Program-made: the position numbers and the translations under genes | NCBI GenBank assembly: GCA_029884515.1 | Contig: JAOUHR010000176.1 | Coordinates: 1 to 5,266, forward strand | DNA: 5,266 bases | Source of the DNA: Gemmatimonadota bacterium | Lineage (GTDB): Bacteria; Gemmatimonadota; Gemmatimonadetes; Gemmatimonadales; Gemmatimonadaceae | Direction of reading: 5' to 3' | Part shown: positions 1-5,266 of the stretch, in pieces | How positions within the stretch are numbered: position 1 is the first letter of the stretch | Layout: every line of letters starts with the position of its first letter | Notes under the pieces: model-generated | What the model saw: only the letters and a program-made list of their open reading frames with translations | Databases searched by the model: none | What the model was told of the DNA's origin: nothing

Positions 1-1078
1 CCTCCTGCAGCAGACCGACCCGCGGCCGCGGTTCAGCTTCCTCGGGCAGGACGTGGTCTACGGCGAGCTGTCGCTGCGCGAACTGGGCGACTGGGGGTGG
101 GGCAACCGGCTCGCGAACGCGGGCGTACAGCGCCTGGAGTTCGAACGCGGCACCCCCCGCGACGAGTTCGAGGCGTTCCTCGAGGAGGTGCTCGCGCGCC
201 TCACGCTCCAGGCGGTGGACAGCGCGGGACGGAGCCCCGAGCGGCGCTCCACCATCAAGTTCGGCGCGATCGGTGTGAAGGGCTCGGACGACCAGGTGCG
301 CCTGGTGGAGTCCGTGGTGGTGCCCACCGCGAGCGTCTCCTACTCGCTCAACGACGAGGCCGACACCGTCCGCTGGCTGCACGACGAGGTGCAGGCAAGC
401 GGCGAGCTGCCGCTGATGGAGGCCGAGTCGGTGGTGCGCTCGCTCTCGCTGGCGATGCACGGCGACAAGAACATCGTGCTCCCGCTGCTCCAGCTGAAGG
501 AGTTCGACCAGTACACCACCACGCACTCGCTCAACGTGAGCGTGCTGACGATGGCGCTGGCCGAGTGGCTGGGGATGGGGGCGAAGGACGTGCGCGCGTT
601 CGGCGTCGCGGGGCTGCTGCACGACCTCGGCAAGGTGCGGATCCCCAAGGAGGTCCTCACCAAGGCGGGGAAGCTCACCGACGAGGAATGGGTGCTCATG
701 CGCCGCCACCCGGTGGAGGGGGCGAAGCTCATCTATGAAAGCGACCGTGACCTCGACCTGGCGGCAGCAGTCGCTTACGAACACCACATCATGATCAACG
801 GCGGCGGGTACCCCAAGCGGCGCTTCGAGCGCGGCGTGCACGCGGCGAGCAAGCTGGTGCACGTCTGCGACGTGTACGACGCGCTGCGCACCAAGCGGCC
901 CTACCGCGACGCGTGGGAGTCGGAGCGCGTGCTCGCGCACATCGAGGAGGGGACGGGCGGCGACTTCGACCAGGAGGCGTCGAAGGCGTTCGTGGCCATG
1001 ATGCGGCAATGGGAACGGCGCGTGGCGGTGGTGGACGAGATGACGCCCGTGGCCGCGCCCGAGGGAGCGGAGGCGTGA
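1..1078 (+). CDS. HD-GYP domain protein, probable cyclic-di-GMP phosphodiesterase (5' end outside window)
   Basis: The reading frame is open from base 2 to the TGA at 1076-1078, so the true start lies upstream; the GTG at 53 is only the first start-like codon inside. Numbering from that GTG, residues 1-140 form an N-terminal region of unknown function. Residues about 148-290 form an HD-GYP domain, a family that hydrolyses cyclic-di-GMP to pGpG or GMP at a metal centre. Visible ligands are H158, the H190-D191 pair (HDLGK, with K194), H219, H244-H245 and D273 (CDVYDAL). The GYP is at 252-254. The usual HHExxDGxGYP reads HHIMINGGGYP, so the E and D are replaced. A Tyr sits four residues before H158, where trinuclear enzymes carry Glu, which suggests a two-metal centre. 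No membrane segment is visible, so it is probably cytoplasmic. It overlaps the diguanylate cyclase gene by 4 bases. The family call is firm; catalytic activity is inferred. Confidence 0.92.
   Translation, partial: LLQQTDPRPRFSFLGQDVVYGELSLRELGDWGWGNRLANAGVQRLEFERGTPRDEFEAFLEEVLARLTLQAVDSAGRSPERRSTIKFGAIGVKGSDDQVRLVESVVVPTASVSYSLNDEADTVRWLHDEVQASGELPLMEAESVVRSLSLAMHGDKNIVLPLLQLKEFDQYTTTHSLNVSVLTMALAEWLGMGAKDVRAFGVAGLLHDLGKVRIPKEVLTKAGKLTDEEWVLMRRHPVEGAKLIYESDRDLDLAAAVAYEHHIMINGGGYPKRRFERGVHAASKLVHVCDVYDALRTKRPYRDAWESERVLAHIEEGTGGDFDQEASKAFVAMMRQWERRVAVVDEMTPVAAPEGAEA
1061..1073 (+). promoter_or_regulatory. Ribosome binding site supporting the GTG start at 1075
   Basis: A purine-rich run inside the end of the HD-GYP gene contains GAGGGAG (1061-1067) and then GGAGG (1069-1073). 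The first copy sits at normal distance from the GTG at 1075; the second is almost against it. This supports reading the overlapping GTGA as a real start. The ATG at 913 would need a 166-base overlap and gives an Arg/Gly-rich extension unlike any PAS protein. Confidence 0.6.
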
Positions 1079-2007
1079 ACGATCCCACACGCCGCTTCCG
1101 CTCGCTCAGCGACCCGGAGAGCCTGCGCTCGCTCGTGCAGAACCTGCGCGAGGCGATCTACATCACGAACGACCGCGGCGACATCATCGATGCGAACCCC
1201 GCGTTCTTCGCGCTCCTCGGCGTCCGCTCGCGAGACGACCTCTCGTCGATCGGCGCGAACGAGCTCGTGGTGGACCCCGCACGCCGGCTGGCGGAGTTGC
1301 AGCAGATCGACCGCGATGGCTTCGTGCGCGACTTCGAGCTGCAGCTCGTGCGCCCCGACGGGACGCTCGTGACCGTGCTCGACACCGTGTTCACCGTGCA
1401 CGACACCGAGACGGACGAGAAGCTCTACCACGGCATGCTGGTGGACATCACGCAGCGGAAGCGGATGGAGGAGGAGCTCCGCCAGCAGAGCATGCGCGAC
1501 CCGCTCACCGGCTGCTTCAACCGCCGCTACCTCGCGAGCCTCGACGAGGAGCTGAGCGGGTCGGATGCGCAATGGGGCTGCCTCTTCATCGACATCGACC
1601 ACTTCAAGTCGTACAATGACGAGCACGGCCACCAGATGGGGGACAACACCCTCATCCGGATGAGCCGGTTCCTGATGCGGCAGGTGCGCGCCGAGGAGCC
1701 GGTGATCCGCGTGGGCGGGGACGAGTTCTTCGTGCTGCTGCGCGGCGGGAGCGAGTCGCACACGAAGATGGTGGCCGAGCGCATGAAGGCGGCGGCGCTG
1801 CGCACCGCTCCGGTGCCGTTCTCGCTCGGCTGGGCGGCGCGGCAGCCGGGTGAGACCCTGATGAACACCATGCACCGCGCCGACCAGAACCTGCTCGCCG
1901 TGCGGGTGATCGAGCGCACGCCAACGCGGATCACGGGGACGGTGAGCCTCGATGACCCGCCCTCCGGGCCGTCCGCGTCCGGGCCATCCGGCCCCTTCGC
2001 ACCCTGA
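1075..2007 (+). CDS. PAS-GGDEF protein, probable diguanylate cyclase
   Basis: This 310-residue protein should make cyclic-di-GMP from two GTP in the cytoplasm; no signal peptide or membrane segment is visible. Residues about 17-128 form a PAS sensor domain (AIYITNDRGDIIDANPAF, ending in VDITQRKRMEEEL), a likely ligand or partner sensor whose cofactor cannot be read from sequence. A short coiled linker leads to the GGDEF domain at about 139-280 (DPLTGCFNRR at its start). Catalytic and metal residues are present by alignment with PleD: D173 (FIDIDHFK), N181, D190 and D216 in GGDEF (214-218). The inhibitory site is RAEE at 205-208 instead of RxxD, so product feedback may be weak. The usual ADxALYxAKxxGRN end is altered to ADQNLLAVRVIERT. 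A Gly/Ser/Pro-rich tail follows (about 295-310). GTG at 1075 was chosen for its GTGA overlap with the preceding stop, its ribosome site and the immediate PAS-type sequence. Confidence 0.92.
   Translation: MNDPTRRFRSLSDPESLRSLVQNLREAIYITNDRGDIIDANPAFFALLGVRSRDDLSSIGANELVVDPARRLAELQQIDRDGFVRDFELQLVRPDGTLVTVLDTVFTVHDTETDEKLYHGMLVDITQRKRMEEELRQQSMRDPLTGCFNRRYLASLDEELSGSDAQWGCLFIDIDHFKSYNDEHGHQMGDNTLIRMSRFLMRQVRAEEPVIRVGGDEFFVLLRGGSESHTKMVAERMKAAALRTAPVPFSLGWAARQPGETLMNTMHRADQNLLAVRVIERTPTRITGTVSLDDPPSGPSASGPSGPFAP
1963..1990 (+). repeat. Short tandem repeat encoding SGPS in the cyclase tail
   Basis: Two 13-base copies differing at one base (TCCGGGCCGTCCG at 1963-1975 and TCCGGGCCATCCG at 1978-1990) lie 15 bases apart, in frame. 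They encode the repeated SGPS of the disordered-looking C-terminal tail. The repeat could arise by slippage and has no evident catalytic role. Confidence 0.6.
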
Positions 2008-2017
2008 GTCCAGCGCC

Positions 2018-2046
2018 TCTTAAGTCCTTCTGGGAAGAGTAGTTAC
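2018..2046 (+). promoter_or_regulatory. Possible promoter region for the VIT/VWA-sigma operon
   Basis: This stretch just after the cyclase stop codon is clearly richer in A and T than its surroundings, as promoter cores often are in high-GC genomes. It lies 110-140 bases before the next start. I could not find a well-spaced housekeeping -35/-10 pair (TTAAGT at 2020 and TAGTTA at 2040 are only 14 bases apart), nor a convincing ECF-type AAC/GTC pair. The call rests on composition and position only. Confidence 0.22.
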
Positions 2047-2064
2047 GGGTGTAGGCGAGGGTGC

Positions 2065-2100
2065 CCACGGGGTCGCACGGATTCCCCTCCAGCCCCGTGG
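2065..2100. repeat. Perfect 8-base inverted repeat in the operon leader
   Basis: CCACGGGG (2065-2072) and CCCCGTGG (2093-2100) are exact reverse complements separated by 20 bases. The element lies between the cyclase stop (2007) and the VIT/VWA start (2157). It could be an RNA hairpin in the leader, a transcription stop lacking a T-run, or a spaced operator. No T-run follows, so a classical intrinsic terminator is unlikely. Confidence 0.5.
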
Positions 2101-2110
2101 ATGTGCAAGT

Positions 2111-2124
2111 CCGGCCGCCGCCGG
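2111..2124 (+). other. Small GC-rich hairpin in the leader
   Basis: CCGGC (2111-2115) and GCCGG (2120-2124) can pair around a 4-base loop. With the inverted repeat just upstream, it would make a compact structured leader ending about 32 bases before the GTG start. At this GC content a 5-base stem is common by chance. Confidence 0.3.
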
Positions 2125-2146
2125 CGTCTCCTGTGCGACCCTGACC

Positions 2147-2151
2147 GGGAG
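2147..2151 (+). promoter_or_regulatory. Ribosome binding site for the GTG start at 2157
   Basis: GGGAG lies 5 bases before the GTG. It fixes the start: the in-frame stop TGA at 2142-2144 excludes anything further upstream, and a signal peptide begins directly at this codon. CGGG (2146-2149) can pair with CCCG (2154-2157), which would partly hide this site and the first base of the start codon. Confidence 0.6.
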
Positions 2152-2156
2152 ACCCC

Positions 2157-4409
2157 GTGTTCCAGACCATCCGCAGGACCCTGACCCCGCTGGCTCTTCT
2201 GTTCGCCACCGCTTCGCTCGCCCAGGCGCAGCGTCCCGACCTCATCGAACTGAGGTGCGAGGACATCCAGTGCGTGCGTGCTCCCTGCCCGCAGTCGCCC
2301 TGCCCCGTGCGGGGCGGCGTGGAGCGCACGAGCCGCACCGTGAACGTCACGCTCGACGGGCGCGTGCTGCGCTACGAAGTGATCGAACGCTGGACCAACA
2401 ACGGCCGCACGATCGGAGAGGCCGACTACGTGCTCCCCCTGCCGCGCAACGCGGCGTTCGAGGACCTGGCCCTCGAGATCGACGGCGAGATGGTGACCGG
2501 CGAGGCGCTCGACGCCAACCGGGCGCGCGCCGTCTATGAGGAGATCGTGCGCAGGAAGAAGGACCCGGCGCTCGTCGAATGGATGGGGCTCGGGGTCCTC
2601 CGCACGCGCATCTTCCCGATCCAGCCCGGCGAGACGCGCACCGTGGTGGTGCGTTTCCGTGCCGTGGCCGAGCGTGAGGGTGACGCGCTCCGCATCGACG
2701 TGCCCGCGCCGCGCGGCTCGGGCACCGCCGGGAGCGGCACCGCGATCTCGCTCCGCTGGCCCGCCGGCGACGGCTTCGGCGAGGCCTGGTCGCCGACGCA
2801 CCTCATGGACGTCGGGCGTGATGGCGTGCGTCGCACCGCGCGCGTGGACGATGCGAACGGCACCGTCACGCTGCTGGTGCCCGTGCGCTCGAACGGCAGC
2901 GCCGCGATCTCGGTGCTCACGCACGCGCCGAGCGCGAACGATGGCTACGCACTCATCACGCTCACCCCGCCGGCCATCACGCGCGGCACGACCTCGCGCG
3001 ACGTGACCTTCGTGCTCGACGTCTCGGGCTCGATGAGCGGGGGCAAGCTCGAGCAGGCGAAGGCCGCCGGCCGGCAGCTGCTCGGCTCGCTCAACAGTGG
3101 CGACCGGTTCCGGCTGATCGCGTTCTCGAACGACGTCGAGGACTTCCGTGACGGGTGGACGAGCGCGACCGCGAGTGGCCGCACGGCGGCGCTGCGCTGG
3201 CTGAACGGACTGCGCGCGCAGGGCGGGACGAACATCTCCGGTGCGCTCGAGCGTGCACTGGAGGCCGATGAGTCGCGCGGGCGCCTGGCCCTCGTGCTCT
3301 TCCTCACCGACGGCGCGCCCACGGTGGGCGAGCGTCGCGCCGAGCGGCTGGCGGCGCGCGCGGCCGAACTCCGCGGCGAGCGTCGTGTGTTCACCTTCGG
3401 GCTCGGCGCGGACGTGAACGCGAGCCTCCTGGAGCAGGTGGCGCTCGACGGCGCCGGCACCGCGCACTTCGTGCGGCCGGAGGAGGACGTGGAGCGCGTG
3501 GTGGGCGTGGTGGCCCAGCGGCTCCAGCGCCCCGTGGCGACGAATCTCAAGATCCGTGCGGCAGGCGTGCAGCTCACGGCGATCCAGCCGGCCGGGCGGC
3601 TCGACCTGTTCGCCGGGCAGGAACTCACGATCTTGGCGCGCTACCGCCGCACCTCGGGCCTCTTCGGCGCGAGCGGCACCACGCGCGTGATCGTCACCGG
3701 TGAGACGCCCGAGGGGCGCGTGAGCTGGGACGCGGAAGCGCGCTTCCCCGACCGGCGCACGGCCGATGCATTCGTGGGCCGGCTCTGGGCCACGCAGCGC
3801 GTGGGGTGGCTGAGCGCGGAGCGCCGGAAGAACGGTGCGTCGAGCGAAGTGGACAATGAGATCCGGTCGCTTGGCGAACGCTGGGGCATCCCGACTGAGT
3901 TGACGTCGTACCTCGTGCTCGAGCCCGGGATGGACCAGGTGGTGAGCCAGCAGCGGCGCGACGCGGGACAGCTGCGTCCGGGCGAACGCGACGCCGCCGG
4001 TGGGCGCGCGAACGTGGTCGGTGGCGTGGCGGCGGCCGCGCCGTCGACGCGGCAGGAGTTCGAGTCGGCCAAGAAGGCGGCCTCGATGCGTGAGGCCACG
4101 TCGGTGGCCGACGTGATGACCTCGAGTGACGAGGCGCGGTTCCGTCGCACCGGCACGCGGGCGTTCACGCTCAAGAGCGGGACCTGGGTGGACGATCGCC
4201 CGGCCGCGGCGAATGCACGTGAAGTGAAGGTCAAGCCGTTCTCGAAGGGGTATTTTGACCTGATGGAACGGATCCCCGAACTGCGCGAGGCGTTCGCGCT
4301 CGGCGAGAAGGTCGAGGTGCACGGCAAGGCGGTGACCATCCGGCTCGATGCCGGCGGCGCCGACGCGCTGGACACGGCGACCCTCGATGCCGTGACCCGC
4401 GACTGGTGA
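2157..4409 (+). CDS. Secreted VIT and VWA domain protein
   Basis: This 750-residue protein starts with a signal peptide: R6-R7, a hydrophobic stretch at 9-22, and probable cleavage after AQA at 22-24. It is therefore exported, and no later membrane anchor, lipobox or sortase motif is visible. Four cysteines at 34, 39, 44 and 49 are evenly spaced. A VIT domain spans about 55-175 (EADYVLPLPRNAAFEDL; AVYEEIVRRKKDPALVE; FPIQPGETRTV). A VWA domain spans about 281-460 with a complete MIDAS metal site: D288, S290 and S292 (DVSGSMS), T358 (GGTNIS) and D385 (LTDGAPT). Residues about 535-590 resemble the helical and YTSYLV-type region that follows VWA in this family. Residues 663-735 form a separate C-terminal module after a low-complexity linker (605-660). 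VIT/VWA proteins are typically metal-dependent binding or adhesion proteins, not enzymes; the partner is unknown. Start GTG 2157 is the first after an in-frame stop. The sigma gene begins 4 bases after the stop. Confidence 0.92.
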   Translation: MFQTIRRTLTPLALLFATASLAQAQRPDLIELRCEDIQCVRAPCPQSPCPVRGGVERTSRTVNVTLDGRVLRYEVIERWTNNGRTIGEADYVLPLPRNAAFEDLALEIDGEMVTGEALDANRARAVYEEIVRRKKDPALVEWMGLGVLRTRIFPIQPGETRTVVVRFRAVAEREGDALRIDVPAPRGSGTAGSGTAISLRWPAGDGFGEAWSPTHLMDVGRDGVRRTARVDDANGTVTLLVPVRSNGSAAISVLTHAPSANDGYALITLTPPAITRGTTSRDVTFVLDVSGSMSGGKLEQAKAAGRQLLGSLNSGDRFRLIAFSNDVEDFRDGWTSATASGRTAALRWLNGLRAQGGTNISGALERALEADESRGRLALVLFLTDGAPTVGERRAERLAARAAELRGERRVFTFGLGADVNASLLEQVALDGAGTAHFVRPEEDVERVVGVVAQRLQRPVATNLKIRAAGVQLTAIQPAGRLDLFAGQELTILARYRRTSGLFGASGTTRVIVTGETPEGRVSWDAEARFPDRRTADAFVGRLWATQRVGWLSAERRKNGASSEVDNEIRSLGERWGIPTELTSYLVLEPGMDQVVSQQRRDAGQLRPGERDAAGGRANVVGGVAAAAPSTRQEFESAKKAASMREATSVADVMTSSDEARFRRTGTRAFTLKSGTWVDDRPAAANAREVKVKPFSKGYFDLMERIPELREAFALGEKVEVHGKAVTIRLDAGGADALDTATLDAVTRDW

Positions 4410-4413
4410 CACC

Positions 4414-4941
4414 GTGGACCAGGCCGAACGTCTCTTCCGCACCTACCACGCCACGCTCGTGCGATACCTCACCCGACGGCTGGGTGACCGCGACTGGGCG
4501 GAGGAGGTGGCGCAGGAGACGTTCGTCCGGGCCCTCCGGCAGGACACGATCGTGAACGAACGCGCGTGGGTCTTCGCGGTGGCGCACAACCTGGTGCGCG
4601 ATGGGGCGCGGCGGGATGCGCGCAACCGGCGGCACCTGGAGCTGCTCGCCTCGGAGTCGCGGGATGAGCAGGTGGAGGATGCCGGGACGGAGCTGGAACA
4701 GACGCTCGAACGCGCGCAACAGGCCGCCATGGCGCGGCGCGCGCTCGAGGCGCTCGGCGAGCGGGACCGCCAGGCGCTGCTGCTCAAGGAAGAAGGGCTG
4801 GACTACACCGAGATCGCGGACGTGCTGAAGATCGAGAAGAACTCCGTGGGGACGACACTGTCGCGGGCGCGTCGCCGGCTCGCCGAGTCATATGAGGCGC
4901 TCGTGGATGGGCGCAAGGGAGGGAAGCATGCCGCGTCCTGA
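4414..4941 (+). CDS. ECF-type RNA polymerase sigma factor
   Basis: This 175-residue protein has the size and layout of an extracytoplasmic-function (sigma-70 family) sigma factor, which directs RNA polymerase to a small stress or envelope regulon. Sigma region 2 spans about 5-72: LFRTYHATLVRYLTRRLGD, then WAEEVAQETFVRAL (region 2.2, core binding) and AWVFAVAHNLVRDGARR (2.3-2.4, -10 recognition). An acidic linker at about 80-104 leads to region 4 at about 105-162, with the helix-turn-helix YTEIADVLKIEKNSVGTTLSR for -35 recognition. No extra sensory domain is present. The GTG at 4414 follows the VIT/VWA stop by 4 bases and has no good ribosome site, so translation is probably coupled to the upstream gene. 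The end overlaps the anti-sigma gene by 14 bases. Autoregulation is typical of such genes, but no matching promoter was identified. The ECF subgroup is not assigned. Confidence 0.95.
   Translation: MDQAERLFRTYHATLVRYLTRRLGDRDWAEEVAQETFVRALRQDTIVNERAWVFAVAHNLVRDGARRDARNRRHLELLASESRDEQVEDAGTELEQTLERAQQAAMARRALEALGERDRQALLLKEEGLDYTEIADVLKIEKNSVGTTLSRARRRLAESYEALVDGRKGGKHAAS
4917..4923 (+). promoter_or_regulatory. Strong ribosome binding site for the anti-sigma gene
   Basis: GGGAGGG lies inside the last codons of the sigma gene, about 4-5 bases before the ATG at 4928. It is the best Shine-Dalgarno match in the window and decides that start. The strong site contrasts with the weak one of the sigma gene and may favour excess anti-sigma factor. 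Confidence 0.7.
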
Positions 4942-5266
4942 CGAAGGGATGATCCACGCCTGGCTCGACGGCGAGCTCAGTGCCGGGGAGGCGGAGCGCG
5001 TGGCGCAGCTCGCGGCGGAGGATCCCGAGTGGGCCGCCGCGGTGGCGGAGGCGCGCGGGCTGGTGGCGGCGTCGTCGCGGATCGTGCGTGCGCTGGACGT
5101 GATCCCCGGCGGCGTGGTGCCGGCGGGCACGCGGGCGGCGGGCTCGCCCGCGGGCGCGTCCGCGGGTTCGCGCTCGGCGCACAAGCCGCGGTACGTGGTG
5201 CGGCCGTGGATGCGGATGGCGGCGGGCGTGGTTCTCGTGGTGGGCACGGCGACGGTGGTGTGGACG
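4928..5266 (+). CDS. Anti-sigma factor with membrane segment (3' end outside window)
   Basis: A frame of 113 codons, open to the right edge, starts at the ATG at 4928 inside the end of the sigma gene. Residues 7-48 (MIHAWLDGELSAGEAERVAQ and onward) match the N-terminal helices of ECF anti-sigma factors, which hold their cognate sigma inactive at the cytoplasmic face. The usual zinc motif HxxxCxxC is absent: H10 is there, but EDPEW stands where CPxC is expected, so this looks like a zinc-free version. A Gly/Ala/Ser-rich linker spans about 58-86. A hydrophobic segment at about 96-112 (MRMAAGVVLVVGTATVVW), preceded by basic residues, looks like a single membrane span. The outer domain, which would sense or be cleaved, lies beyond the window. 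Position directly after an ECF sigma gene with overlap strongly supports the role. Confidence 0.85.
   Translation, partial: MPRPDEGMIHAWLDGELSAGEAERVAQLAAEDPEWAAAVAEARGLVAASSRIVRALDVIPGGVVPAGTRAAGSPAGASAGSRSAHKPRYVVRPWMRMAAGVVLVVGTATVVWT

Noticed and set aside
913..1074. Upstream ATG extension of the PAS-GGDEF gene
   Set aside because: It would overlap the HD-GYP gene by 166 bases and adds an Arg/Gly-rich stretch unlike PAS proteins. The GTG at 1075 has a ribosome site and a standard 4-base overlap.
901..1875. A 324-codon minus-strand frame, His/Val/Leu-rich, across the HD-GYP/GGDEF junction
   Set aside because: It lies opposite two well-supported genes, shows no recognisable family, and has the repetitive composition of an antisense shadow.
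2017..2039. CTCTT/AAGAG and CTTC/GAAG stems as a terminator after the cyclase gene
   Set aside because: The stems are short and AT-rich, the two forms exclude each other, and no T-run follows.
2101..2184. A 27-codon frame (ATG at 2101) overlapping the VIT/VWA start, as a possible leader peptide
   Set aside because: There is no Shine-Dalgarno sequence before it and nothing beyond chance supports it.
2043..4442. A 799-codon open frame on the minus strand opposite the VIT/VWA gene
   Set aside because: It is a mirror of a high-GC coding frame: the translation is rich in Arg, His, Ala and Gly with no domain, while the + strand frame has a signal peptide, VIT, VWA and an intact MIDAS site. Length alone means little at this GC content.
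4784..5247. Minus-strand frames over the sigma and anti-sigma genes
   Set aside because: Arg/Ala/Pro-rich shadows with no domain; the + strand holds overlapping, clearly recognisable sigma and anti-sigma frames.

Overview
The window is high-GC DNA (about 70% by eye, with most codons ending in G or C) in which every supported gene lies on the + strand. No rRNA, tRNA, CRISPR array, insertion sequence or integration site was seen. The base composition, the frequent GTG starts and the style of the proteins suggest a free-living, Gram-negative-type environmental bacterium. The HD-GYP N-terminal region and the VIT/VWA protein are reminiscent of Gemmatimonadota, but that assignment rests on memory of similar proteins and is tentative.

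Left block (1-2007) is a cyclic-di-GMP cassette. An HD-GYP phosphodiesterase-type gene enters from beyond the left edge and ends at 1078. It overlaps by 4 bases (GTGA) a PAS-GGDEF diguanylate cyclase gene (1075-2007). Enzymes expected to destroy and to make the same second messenger are therefore probably translated as a coupled pair. Both lack a membrane segment in the visible part and look cytoplasmic. The HD-GYP protein keeps its metal ligands but has a changed HHExxDGxGYP motif. The GGDEF protein keeps its catalytic residues but has RxxE in place of the RxxD inhibitory site.

The gap 2008-2156 (149 bases) separates the two blocks. It has a locally AT-richer stretch near 2018-2046 that may hold a promoter, a perfect 8-base inverted repeat, a smaller GC-rich hairpin, and a Shine-Dalgarno sequence that could itself be folded.

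Right block (2157-5266) looks like one envelope-signalling operon. It encodes a secreted 750-residue protein with VIT and VWA domains and an intact MIDAS site. After 4 bases comes an ECF-type sigma factor (4414-4941), which overlaps by 14 bases a membrane anti-sigma factor (from 4928) that runs off the right edge. The anti-sigma protein lacks the two cysteines of the usual zinc-binding motif. The tight packing suggests that the secreted VIT/VWA protein is either an effector of the envelope response or an input to the sigma/anti-sigma switch. The linkage is visible in the sequence; the functional connection is inference.
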